This document shows, piece after piece, positions 51,063-59,325 of a DNA stretch of 64,000 nucleotides. The stretch covers positions 62,001-126,000 of the forward strand of contig NZ_JANCPR020000002.1 of the NCBI RefSeq assembly GCF_028657195.3, read 5' to 3'. Under the pieces are notes generated by a model, which ran no database searches, had not been told where the DNA came from, and saw only the letters and a list, made by a program, of their open reading frames with translations. Every line of letters starts with the position of its first letter. The stretch's first letter is position 1. Position numbers and translations under genes: made by a program. The DNA is from Streptomyces iconiensis (GTDB lineage: Bacteria; Actinomycetota; Actinomycetes; Streptomycetales; Streptomycetaceae).

Positions 51063-51847
51063 CGGGACTGACGCGCGGACTCGCCGGACGCACCGCGATG
51101 GTGACAGGCGGGGCCCAGGGGATCGGTGCGGCGGTCGCCGAACGGCTGTGCGCCGAGGGCTGCCGGGTGCTGATATACGACAAGAGCGCCGAGCACGGCC
51201 GGGCAGCGGTGGACGCGTGGCTGGCGAAGGGCCACGAGGTGCGGCTCGCCGTGGGCGACGTGACGGACCAGGCGGCGGTGAAGGCGGCGTTCGCCGACGT
51301 CCCGGACGAGTGGGAGCGGCCGACGCTGCTGGTGAACCTCGCCGCCGGCTTCGTCTTCAAGGGGCTGGAGGCGACCGCCGAGGAGTGGCATGCCGCGCTC
51401 GATCCGACCATCGTCGGTCTCTCCCTGGTCACACGGGAGTTCGTCGCCGGGCTCCCTGAGCGCGGCGCCGACGCCGCGATCGTGAACATGGCGTCGATCT
51501 CGGCGCACATCGCCCAGAGCGGCTACCTCACGTACAACACCGGCAAGGCGGCCGTACTCGGATTCACCCGGTGCATGGCGCAGGACCTGGCGCCCCAGGG
51601 CATCCGGGTCAACTCGGTGAGCCCGGGCACCGTGTGGAACGCCAACAACGAACGCTTCCACCACGAGGCACTCGGACTGGACCGGGCGACGGCCGAGTCC
51701 GACCCGGAACACGGCGGCAAGTTCCTGCTGAAGCGGTTCGCCGACCCGGAGGAGATCGCGGCGCCGATCGCCTTCCTGCTGTCCTCCGGGGCCAGTTTCA
51801 TCACCGGGACCGATCTCCCGGTCGACGGCGGGTACTTGGCGGTGTGA
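51059..51847 (+). CDS. short-chain dehydrogenase (cluster copy B)
   Basis: A 262-residue SDR: AMVTGGAQGIGAAVAERL cofactor loop, NLAAGF in place of NNAG, Ser in NMASISAHIAQ, and TYNTGKAA as Tyr-x3-Lys. It is clearly a paralogue of copy A at 31751, with SAHIAQ, FTRCMAQDLA and SPGTVWNANN shared. ATG 51059 overlaps the preceding stop (ATGA). A role in oxidation or reduction of the cyclitol is likely because both copies lie in the cluster. Confidence 0.9.
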   Translation: MTGLTRGLAGRTAMVTGGAQGIGAAVAERLCAEGCRVLIYDKSAEHGRAAVDAWLAKGHEVRLAVGDVTDQAAVKAAFADVPDEWERPTLLVNLAAGFVFKGLEATAEEWHAALDPTIVGLSLVTREFVAGLPERGADAAIVNMASISAHIAQSGYLTYNTGKAAVLGFTRCMAQDLAPQGIRVNSVSPGTVWNANNERFHHEALGLDRATAESDPEHGGKFLLKRFADPEEIAAPIAFLLSSGASFITGTDLPVDGGYLAV

Positions 51848-51851
51848 ACCC

Positions 51852-52661
51852 ATGATCGACCTGCACACCCACCACAACCGGTGCGGGCACGCCACCGGCT
51901 CGCTGCGCGAGTACGTCACGGCGGCGCTCGACAAGGGCGTCAAGGTGCTCGGACTGTCCGACCACACCCCGATGTTCGCCGAGGACGCCGACCACGCGCT
52001 GCCCCCGGTGGCGATGCCCAAGTCGGAGTTCCCCTCGTACGTCGCCGAGGCCCTCGCGCTGAAGGAGGAGTTCGCGCGCAGCATCGAGATCCTCGTGTCC
52101 ACCGAGGCCGACTTCTTCAGCGGGCGCATGGATCCGTACACCGAGGCGCTGAGCCGGTATCCGCTGGACTACGTCATCGGGTCTGTCCACATGTTCGAGG
52201 GCAGGGACATCTTCGACACCACACGCTGGGAGAACATCGCGGAGAGCGAGCTGGCCGCCGTCAAGGGGCGGTACTTCCAGGCGATCGCGGCGTGTGCCCG
52301 ATCCGGACTCTTCCAGGTCATGGGCCATATCGACGCGCTGAAGGGCAACTGCCCGCAGCTGGGCGCCGTTCCGGCGCCTGCGGCGGCCGACGAGATGCTC
52401 CGCGCGATCCGCGACTCCGGCGCCGTGATGGAGATCAACACCTCGGGCGGTACCAAGATGTGCGGCGGTTGGTACCCCGAGTCCGACATCCTGGAAAGGG
52501 CGTTCCACTTCGGCGTCCCGGTCACCTTCGCCTCCGACGCACACGTGCCCGACCGGATCTGTGACCAGTACCCGGAGGTGGTCCAGGTGCTCCACGCCAT
52601 CGGGTTCCGCACCTGGACCGTGTTCCGCCGCGGCACGGCACGGACGCTCCCCCTGAGCTGA
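51852..52661 (+). CDS. PHP-family phosphatase (histidinol-phosphatase-like)
   Basis: A 269-residue PHP-domain protein. Metal ligands are visible in order: DLHTHHNRCGHA, LSDHTP, STEADFF, GSVHMF, MGHID and ASDAHVPD, the pattern of HisJ-type phosphatases with a trinuclear site. In this cluster it is the best candidate to remove the phosphate from the cyclitol phosphate. ATG 51852 lies 4 bp after the SDR stop. It is the last gene of the cluster, followed by a terminator. Confidence 0.88.
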   Translation: MIDLHTHHNRCGHATGSLREYVTAALDKGVKVLGLSDHTPMFAEDADHALPPVAMPKSEFPSYVAEALALKEEFARSIEILVSTEADFFSGRMDPYTEALSRYPLDYVIGSVHMFEGRDIFDTTRWENIAESELAAVKGRYFQAIAACARSGLFQVMGHIDALKGNCPQLGAVPAPAAADEMLRAIRDSGAVMEINTSGGTKMCGGWYPESDILERAFHFGVPVTFASDAHVPDRICDQYPEVVQVLHAIGFRTWTVFRRGTARTLPLS

Positions 52662-52687
52662 TCCGCACCACGACGCCCGCCGGACGG

Positions 52688-52712
52688 CGCCGGCCCCACG
52701 ACGGGGCCGGCG
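52688..52712 (+). terminator. terminator at the end of the biosynthetic cluster
   Basis: Perfect 10-bp arms CGCCGGCCCC / GGGGCCGGCG around loop ACGAC, 27 bp after the PHP phosphatase stop. It probably ends the long transcript and marks the cluster's right border. Confidence 0.75.
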
Positions 52713-52824
52713 GCCGGGCCCCTCCGGACCCCGCCGGCCGGCCCTCTCCCTCCGGCTTTCGGGAGAGGGACACCTCATCCCCAGGTCCCAGTGGGCACGG
52801 AGCACGATCCCCGACAATTGGCCG

Positions 52825-54555
52825 ATGGCTCTCACCTCCCGAAGTCCGTTCACGGCCCCTGGCGAGCGGGGCCGGGGAATGTGGCGTGCTGCCGCGGAAG
52901 TGACCGGCGGCGCGGCGCTGACGTACCCGACCCAGATGCTCCTCCAGGACCTGGGCAGCTCGGCCCCCGGCATCGTCCAGCTCTTCCTCGGCGCCGTCGC
53001 GATGGCTCTGCTCGCGGTGCGCCGCCGCTTCCCCGTACTGAGTCTGCTGGGCATGTCGGTGCTCCTGGGCGTGCTGCCGGGTGCCGGGCTGCCGGCCGCC
53101 GTGATCGCGTACACCACGGCCAAGCGGCTGGTGGCTCCCCGGCGTACCGCCGTGCTGGTCGCCTCGATCGCCCTGGTGATCCTGGCCTGCACGATCTTCG
53201 CCCCGGCTGTCGGGTTCGGCAGCCATCCGTTCGGGGCCGGGTTCGGCACTGTGCTCGCCGCCACCGCGCTGATAGTGCCGGGACTCGTCGGTACCTCCGG
53301 CGGACAGCAGGACCAGCTCCTGCGGGCGCTGCGGGAACGTGCCGCGGCGGCCGAGGCGGCACGCAGGCTCGCGGACAGCGAGTCCCGTATACATGAGCGG
53401 TCCCGGATCGCCGCCGAGATGCACGACCTGGTCGGCCACCGGCTCAGTCTGATCTCGCTGCACACGGGCGGCCTGGAGATGGCGCTGCAGAAGGAGTCCC
53501 CGGAACTGCGCGACGAGGCGGCCCTGGTACGGCGGGCCTCCGGGGAAGCGATGCGGGAGCTGCGCGAAGTGCTGGGTGTCCTCGGCCCCCTGGGGCGGGA
53601 CACCGGGACCGGCGCTCTGACCGACACCACGGGTACGAGAGCCGATGTCGAGGCACTGGCCGAGGAGTCACGCGGCGTCGGCATCCCCGTCGATCTCACC
53701 TGGGAAGGGCCCGACCTGAACGACCGTGCCGCGCAGGTGCGGCGCGCGGTGCACCGCGTGGTGCGCGAGTCGCTGACCAACGTGCACCGGTACGCCACCG
53801 GAGCACATGTCACCGTGGCGATCACGCACACCGGCGACCACGTGGACGTGTCCGTACGCAACGGGGTCCCGCCCGTCGCCCCTGAAGCGGCGACCGGCCT
53901 GGGTTCGGGGCGCGGCCTCGTCGGGCTGCGGGAACGGGTGACGCTGCTCGGCGGCACCCTGGAGTCGGGCCCGACGCCCACCGGCGGCTTCGCGGTGGCG
54001 GCGCACATTCCGGCCGAGCCGGATCCGGCGGCGATCCTCGCCACCACGGAGGCCCCGGCGCCCGCATCGCCGTCCGAGGTGCTTCCCGGCCACCGGGCGG
54101 CCCGTCTCCAGCGCCGCGTGATGAGCGCCCTCACCGGGCTTCTGGGCCTCACGGGCGTCGCCGTGATGATGATGTTCGGGTTCTACCTGGTCGGCCAGTC
54201 GAAGCCGGACTCCGGCTACCAGCCGCCCGAGGATCCGCGGATCGGGATGTCCCGCGCGGAGGTGCAGGACTCCACCTGGGGTGACGACGTGGGAGTGCGG
54301 GCCGCTGCGACAGGCCGCGAGCCGGCGCGTCCGAAGTCCGTGACGGACTGCATCTATCCGATGGCGTCCGACAAGTTCACACCGGTGACCAAGGGCCCAC
54401 CCCGGAAGCACACGGGGACGGCCGAACCGGACCCCGATGTGGGGCCGGGCCATCTCAGGGTCACCCGTTACTGTTTCCGCGGCGACAAGTTGGCCACGAT
54501 CGATCACTTCACCGTTCCGGTGGTGTCGCAGACATCACCGTGGGAGTACCCATGA
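52825..54555 (+). CDS. NarL-type histidine kinase with unusual C-terminal membrane-anchored domain
   Basis: A 576-residue sensor. Several N-terminal membrane segments precede a coiled region, the dimerisation/phosphoacceptor box RIAAEMHDLVGHRLSLISLHTG, and the HATPase with ESLTNVHRYATGAHVTV and GSGRGLVGLRERV. After the ATPase domain another hydrophobic segment (LTGLLGLTGVAVMMMFGFYLVG) leads to a ~110-residue domain with two Cys (VTDCIYP, TRYCF), which should be outside the membrane. The C-terminal sensor half is unusual. The start ATG 52825 has no clear ribosome site; ATG 52879 is possible. Its stop overlaps the response regulator (ATGA). Confidence 0.88.
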   Translation: MALTSRSPFTAPGERGRGMWRAAAEVTGGAALTYPTQMLLQDLGSSAPGIVQLFLGAVAMALLAVRRRFPVLSLLGMSVLLGVLPGAGLPAAVIAYTTAKRLVAPRRTAVLVASIALVILACTIFAPAVGFGSHPFGAGFGTVLAATALIVPGLVGTSGGQQDQLLRALRERAAAAEAARRLADSESRIHERSRIAAEMHDLVGHRLSLISLHTGGLEMALQKESPELRDEAALVRRASGEAMRELREVLGVLGPLGRDTGTGALTDTTGTRADVEALAEESRGVGIPVDLTWEGPDLNDRAAQVRRAVHRVVRESLTNVHRYATGAHVTVAITHTGDHVDVSVRNGVPPVAPEAATGLGSGRGLVGLRERVTLLGGTLESGPTPTGGFAVAAHIPAEPDPAAILATTEAPAPASPSEVLPGHRAARLQRRVMSALTGLLGLTGVAVMMMFGFYLVGQSKPDSGYQPPEDPRIGMSRAEVQDSTWGDDVGVRAAATGREPARPKSVTDCIYPMASDKFTPVTKGPPRKHTGTAEPDPDVGPGHLRVTRYCFRGDKLATIDHFTVPVVSQTSPWEYP

Positions 54556-55313
54556 CCGAGCTTTCCCCCTCCGACCACCACCCGATCCGGGTCCTGCTCG
54601 CGGATGACGAGGAGATGATCCGGCATGGCGTCCGGCTGATCCTGCGCCATGCCGAGGGCATCGAGGTGGTCGGCGAGGCGAAGAACGGCGAGGACGCGGT
54701 ACGGGTCGCCACCGAGACCCTTCCCGATGTGGCACTGATCGACATCCGGATGCCCGTGCTCGACGGGCTCGCCACGATCGAGCGGCTGCTCGTGCTCCGG
54801 CCCCGGCCGCAGGTCGTCATGCTCACCACGTTCGGCGACGAGGAGAACGTGACGCGCGCGCTGCGGTCTGGCGCCACCGGCTTTCTGCTCAAGGACGAAG
54901 GCCCGCAGGAGCTGATCAGCGCGGTACGGGCCGCCGCCTCGGGCGACGCCGTCCTCTCGCCCGGTGTCACCGGCACCGTCATCCACCGCATGCTCGACAG
55001 CGGTCCCATGGCGGACGGCGGTGGTACGCGGGGAGCCGGCGCTTCGCACCCGTCGTCCGGCTCGGCCAACGGCAACAGCTCCGGCAACGGCAACGCCCCC
55101 GGCCCCGAACAGCGGCTCGCGGCGCTCACCGGCCGGGAGCGCGACGTGCTCGCGCTGCTGGGCCGGGGCCTCGCCAACATGGAGATCGGCCGCCAACTGG
55201 GCATCGGCGTAGGCACGGTGAAGACCCATGTCAGCGCCATCCTGGAGAAGACGGACACGGAGAGCCGGGTGCAGGCGGCGGTACTGGCGTACCGGACGGG
55301 GTTGCTGTCCTGA
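54552..55313 (+). CDS. NarL/LuxR-type response regulator
   Basis: A 253-residue regulator. The receiver domain carries the acidic pair in VLLADDEEM, the phosphorylated Asp in DVALIDIRMPVLDG and Lys in FLLKDEG. A Gly/Asn/Ser-rich linker (SSGSANGNSSGNGNAPG) precedes the LuxR helix-turn-helix LTGRERDVLALLGRGLANMEIGRQLGIGVGTVKTHVSAILEKT. It pairs with the kinase through ATGA overlap and most likely controls the ABC exporter genes downstream. Confidence 0.93.
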   Translation: MTELSPSDHHPIRVLLADDEEMIRHGVRLILRHAEGIEVVGEAKNGEDAVRVATETLPDVALIDIRMPVLDGLATIERLLVLRPRPQVVMLTTFGDEENVTRALRSGATGFLLKDEGPQELISAVRAAASGDAVLSPGVTGTVIHRMLDSGPMADGGGTRGAGASHPSSGSANGNSSGNGNAPGPEQRLAALTGRERDVLALLGRGLANMEIGRQLGIGVGTVKTHVSAILEKTDTESRVQAAVLAYRTGLLS

Positions 55314-55330
55314 GCGGCCCCGCGCCTCCC

Positions 55331-55348
55331 CTCTGCCGTACGGCAGAG
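55331..55348. promoter_or_regulatory. 18-bp perfect palindrome CTCTGCCGTACGGCAGAG
   Basis: A perfect, loopless dyad 18 bp after the response-regulator stop and about 150 bp before the ABC ATPase. The lack of a loop argues for a protein binding site more than a terminator. The adjacent response regulator is the natural candidate. Confidence 0.55.
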
Positions 55349-55498
55349 ACGGCGGTCCGCCCCGAGGACTACGCAGGCCCTTGAGCCCGACCTTTGGCAG
55401 GCTCCCGAGTCACGCCCTGAGGCCGACGGTTCAGCAGTACGGCGCAGCGAGGATGGAAACCAGTCGCACATCCTCTACCCCGTACTTCTGGAGCCGAC

Positions 55499-56284
55499 AT
55501 GTCGATGCAGGCAGCCGCCCCCGTGCCCGCCTACCTCCCCGCTGGTTCCCCGGCGGCGCGGGCCACAGGACTCAGCAAGGTCTATGGCCAGGGCGAGACA
55601 CAGGTCGTCGCCCTGGACTCGGTCTCGCTGGAGTTCGGGCGTGGCCGCTTCACCGCGATCATGGGCCCTTCCGGCTCGGGCAAGTCGACCCTCATGCACT
55701 GCATGGCGGGCCTCGACTCGATCTCGGCCGGCTCTGCGCAGATCGGCGAGACCGAGCTGTCCAGCCTGAACGACCGGCAGCTGACCCGGCTGCGCAGGGA
55801 CAGCGTGGGATTCGTCTTCCAGGCGTTCAACCTGCTGCCGACGCTGACGGCGCTGGAGAACATCACGCTGCCGATGGCCATCGCGGGCCGTAAGCCGGAC
55901 CAGCAGTGGCTGGACACGGTCGTGACGACCGTCGGCCTCTCCGGCCGCCTGAACCACCGCCCCTCCCAGCTCTCCGGCGGCCAGCAGCAGCGTGTCGCCG
56001 TGGCCCGCGCCCTCGCGTCCCGCCCGGAGATCGTCTTCGCCGACGAGCCGACAGGAAACCTGGACTCCCGCTCCGGCGCCGAGGTCCTGGGCTTCCTGCG
56101 GGAATCGGTACGGGAGTTGGGCCAGACCGTCGTGATGGTCACCCACGACCCGGTGGCCGCCGCCTATGCCGACCGCGTGGTCTTCCTCGCCGACGGCCGT
56201 CTCATCGACGAGCTGCTCTCACCGACCGCCGAGGGCGTCCTGGACCGGATGCGGCACTTCGACACCGCGGCCCGCACCAGCTGA
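55499..56284 (+). CDS. MacB/LolD-type ABC transporter ATP-binding protein
   Basis: A 261-residue ATPase: Walker A GPSGSGKST, Q-loop FVFQAFNLLPTLTALENITLPM, signature LSGGQQQRVAVARAL, Walker B IVFADEPTGNLD, H-loop VTHDP. The LPTLTALEN motif is characteristic of the LolD/MacB group that works with FtsX-type permeases. It follows the two-component system and precedes such a permease, as in bacitracin/lantibiotic-type detoxification modules. ATG 55499 follows GGAG. Confidence 0.94.
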   Translation: MSMQAAAPVPAYLPAGSPAARATGLSKVYGQGETQVVALDSVSLEFGRGRFTAIMGPSGSGKSTLMHCMAGLDSISAGSAQIGETELSSLNDRQLTRLRRDSVGFVFQAFNLLPTLTALENITLPMAIAGRKPDQQWLDTVVTTVGLSGRLNHRPSQLSGGQQQRVAVARALASRPEIVFADEPTGNLDSRSGAEVLGFLRESVRELGQTVVMVTHDPVAAAYADRVVFLADGRLIDELLSPTAEGVLDRMRHFDTAARTS

Positions 56285-56614
56285 CGCGGCTGCCCGCACC
56301 CCCGCGCGCGAGCCGCCCCGGCTCCTCGCTCTCCGTGCGAGCTGCCCGGCTTCGCGCCCCGGCGGACGAGCCGCCCCGGCTCCCGCACCGCGGACGAGCC
56401 GCCCCGGCCGCTCCCTCACTACGGGCCGACCGACCGCTCTCCGTACGGGACGAGCCACTGACCGCCCTCCGTACGGGCCGACGCCACGGGGCCCTGCTCG
56501 CTCTCCGTAGGAGACGACCCGGCTGCCCGCTCTCGCTACGAGCCGGCCCCCCGAGGCGGCTCCCTCGCCCTCCGCCCCGACTTCCGTTCACGCATCCCAG
56601 GAGTGGGACCCACC
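56285..56614 (+). repeat. 330-bp spacer with repeated GAGCCGCCCCGGCTC-like elements
   Basis: Between the ATPase and the permease there is an unusually long gap. It contains three GAGCCGCCCCGGCTC-type self-complementary elements (about 56310-56420) and two CTCCGTACGGG-type elements (about 56437-56480). I see no gene in it. AGGAG at 56599-56603 is the ribosome site of the permease. The foldable elements could adjust expression between the two transporter genes. Confidence 0.5.
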
Positions 56615-59185
56615 ATGCTGCGTACAGCTCTGCGCAACGTCTTCGCGCACAAAGCCCGATTGGTCATGACAGCGCTCGCGGTCATGCTGGGCGTCGCCTT
56701 CGTCTCCGGCACGCTCGTGTTCGGTGACACCGTCACCCAGGCCCTTCGCGGCGCCTCGGCCAAGAACCTGGAGGACGTCGCCGTATCCGTACAGGCCGAG
56801 TCCGAGCCGGACGAGAACGGGAAGGGCAACGCCCGCTCCACGAAGCTCACCAGCGACCTCGTCGACAAGGTGCGTGCCGTGCCCGGCGTCACGTCCGTGC
56901 ACGCCACCGTCGAGGGCAAGGCCACCCTGGCCGCCAAGGACGGCCGGCCGCTGAACGTCGACAACAGCTGGCAGAACCTGGCGACCAACTACGCGCCCGA
57001 CACGCGGGACAGCAAGCGCGACAGCCGCTTCCCCCTCGTCTCGGGACGCGCCCCCGCCTCCGGCGGCGAGATCGCGCTGGAGCGCCGTACCGCCGAGAAG
57101 GCCGGCTACCACCTCGGTGACACCGTCCGCTTCGCCACCGAAGGGCCCGCGCTCACCAAGAAGCTGGTCGGCACCGTCGACACCGACGACCCCCGGGTGA
57201 CAGCGGGCGGCAGCCTCGCGCTCTTCGACACCAGGACCACACAGCAACTCTTCCTGAAGAGCGGCCAGTTCGACGAGCTGGCCGTCGGCTCGGCGCCCGG
57301 CACCGACAACCAGCAGCTCACCAGCAAGATCAGTGAAGTGCTGCCCGACAAGAGCATCGAGACCACCAATGGCGCCCAGCTCGCGAACGAGCAGGCGGAC
57401 CAGATCGCAGCGGGCACCAAGGCGCTCACCAAGATGCTGCTGGTCTTCGCCGGGATCGCGCTGTTCGTCGGCGTCTTCATCATCGCCAACACCTTCACCA
57501 TGCTGATCGCTCAGCGCAGCCGGGAGACCGCGCTGCTGCGCGCCGTGGGAGCCTCGCGCCGCCAGGTCGTCCGCGCGGTCCTCATCGAGGCCGGGGTTCT
57601 CGGACTCGCCGCCTCCGCCGTCGGGTTCGCACTCGGGACCGGTATCGCGACCGGCCTGAGGCCGCTCCTCAACGCGAGCGGCGCCGGCCTGCCCGGCGGA
57701 CCCCTGGTGATCGCCCCCAGCACCCTCGTCTGGTCCCTCGTGGTCGGCGTCGGCGTGACCGTGCTCGCCGCCTGGCTGCCCGCACGCAAGGCAGCGAAGA
57801 TCGCACCGGTCGAGGCGCTGAGCACCGTCGACCAGGCGCCGCCGAAGCGCAGCATGGTGCTCCGCAACAGCATCGGCGCGCTGCTGGCCAGTGCGGGTGT
57901 CCTCGTGATGCTGTACATCTCCACGCAGGACAGCAACGCGGACGCCAACCTCATGCCCGCGCTGATCGGCGCGATGCTCACGCTGACGGGCATGATCGTG
58001 CTCGCACCGCTGCTGTCCCGGCCGCTGGTCTCCCTCGCGGGCGCGGTCACCACCCGGGTCTTCGGCGTCAGCGGCAAGCTCGCCAAGGAGAACACGCTGC
58101 GCAACCCGCGCCGCACAGCCGCCACCGCCTCGGCCCTGATGATCGGGCTCACCCTGATCACGGCCCTGAGCGTGGCCGGCAACTCCGCGGACGCCGCCCT
58201 CAAGGAACAAGCGGTGCGGGACCTGACCGCTGACTACAAGGTGTCCAACGCCGACTACAACGGCATCGACCCCGCACTCGGCGCGAAGGTCGCCAAGATC
58301 CCGGGCGTCGCGGACACGGCCGCCGTCGCCTCCACGGACCTCGACCTGCCGGGCGGGGCCGGCGTGCTCACGGGCGCCGACCCGCAACAGCTCAGCAAGG
58401 TCTCCGACCTCCACTTCAACAGCGGCTCCCTCGCGGACATCGGCCCCGGCAAGATCGCGCTCTCGGAAACGCTGGCCAAGGAATCCGGCCTCTCGAAGGG
58501 CGACACCTTCCAGGGCGCGATGGACATGGGCGAACACAAGAAGAGGCTGACCGTCGTCGGCGTCTACCAGGACACCCGCGCGGTCGACAACGCCCTGGGC
58601 ACCCTGGACGACGTCATGCCCTACACCGTCGCCGGGACGCTCGACAGCGTCCTGGTCAAGGCGGCGCCCGGCACGGACGTCAGCGGCCTCGACCAGGACA
58701 TCCGGAAGACCCTCGGCGACAGCCCGCTCCTCAAGGTGCAGAACAAGGAGCAGCTGACCAAGGCGGAGTCGGGCGAGATCGACATGATGCTCAACATGAT
58801 GTACGGGCTGCTCGGCATGGCCGTCGTCATCGCTGTGCTCGGCGTCATCAACACGCTGGCCATGTCGGTCTTCGAGCGCACCCGCGAGATCGGCCTGCTC
58901 CGCGCGATCGGCCTCGACAACAAGGGCGTCAAGCAGATGGTGCGCCTGGAGTCGGTGGTCATCTCCCTCTTCGGCGCCGTTCTGGGCATCGGCACCGGCA
59001 TCTTCCTCGCCTGGAGCTGCGGCGGCCTCACCGGATCCTCGCTCTCGACCTACGAGACCGTACTCCCCTGGTCCCGCCTCGGCCTGTTCCTCGCCCTCTC
59101 CCTCGCGATCGGAGTCCTGGCCGCAGTCTGGCCGGCCCGCCGCGCGGCCCGCCTCAACATGCTGCGCTCCATCAACGCCCAGTAA
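56615..59185 (+). CDS. FtsX-like ABC transporter permease
   Basis: An 856-residue permease with two FtsX modules. The first has an N-terminal membrane helix (ARLVMTALAVMLGVAFVSGTLVFG), a large periplasm-side domain (~residues 50-260) and three membrane segments (MLLVFAGIALFVGVFIIANTFTM...). The second repeats this, with NTLAMSVFERTREIGLLRAIGLDNKGVKQMVRLESVVISLFGAVLGIG at the C-terminal end. With the ATPase at 55499 it forms a MacB-type exporter, likely for peptides or lipids. ATG 56615 follows AGGAG; the in-frame GTG 56603 is too close to that site. Confidence 0.93.
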   Translation: MLRTALRNVFAHKARLVMTALAVMLGVAFVSGTLVFGDTVTQALRGASAKNLEDVAVSVQAESEPDENGKGNARSTKLTSDLVDKVRAVPGVTSVHATVEGKATLAAKDGRPLNVDNSWQNLATNYAPDTRDSKRDSRFPLVSGRAPASGGEIALERRTAEKAGYHLGDTVRFATEGPALTKKLVGTVDTDDPRVTAGGSLALFDTRTTQQLFLKSGQFDELAVGSAPGTDNQQLTSKISEVLPDKSIETTNGAQLANEQADQIAAGTKALTKMLLVFAGIALFVGVFIIANTFTMLIAQRSRETALLRAVGASRRQVVRAVLIEAGVLGLAASAVGFALGTGIATGLRPLLNASGAGLPGGPLVIAPSTLVWSLVVGVGVTVLAAWLPARKAAKIAPVEALSTVDQAPPKRSMVLRNSIGALLASAGVLVMLYISTQDSNADANLMPALIGAMLTLTGMIVLAPLLSRPLVSLAGAVTTRVFGVSGKLAKENTLRNPRRTAATASALMIGLTLITALSVAGNSADAALKEQAVRDLTADYKVSNADYNGIDPALGAKVAKIPGVADTAAVASTDLDLPGGAGVLTGADPQQLSKVSDLHFNSGSLADIGPGKIALSETLAKESGLSKGDTFQGAMDMGEHKKRLTVVGVYQDTRAVDNALGTLDDVMPYTVAGTLDSVLVKAAPGTDVSGLDQDIRKTLGDSPLLKVQNKEQLTKAESGEIDMMLNMMYGLLGMAVVIAVLGVINTLAMSVFERTREIGLLRAIGLDNKGVKQMVRLESVVISLFGAVLGIGTGIFLAWSCGGLTGSSLSTYETVLPWSRLGLFLALSLAIGVLAAVWPARRAARLNMLRSINAQ

Positions 59186-59225
59186 CCCGGCACCGCCCCC
59201 CCACCCCCGACCCGCACGACATGTG

Positions 59226-59249
59226 CCCCCGCGCCTTCGGGTGCGGGGG
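59226..59249. terminator. UUCG-capped terminator between convergent genes
   Basis: A 10-bp GC stem (CCCCCGCGCC / GGTGCGGGGG, one G-T pair) closed by a C(TTCG)G tetraloop. It lies 40 bp after the permease stop and 77 bp from the end of the converging helicase gene. Confidence 0.8.
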
Positions 59250-59325
59250 TGCTGTGGTGGGGCGGGGCGAGGACGACGTGGGTACGGCGCGAAGGGGAGC
59301 CTCTCGCCGCCGGGTCACGGGCGAC

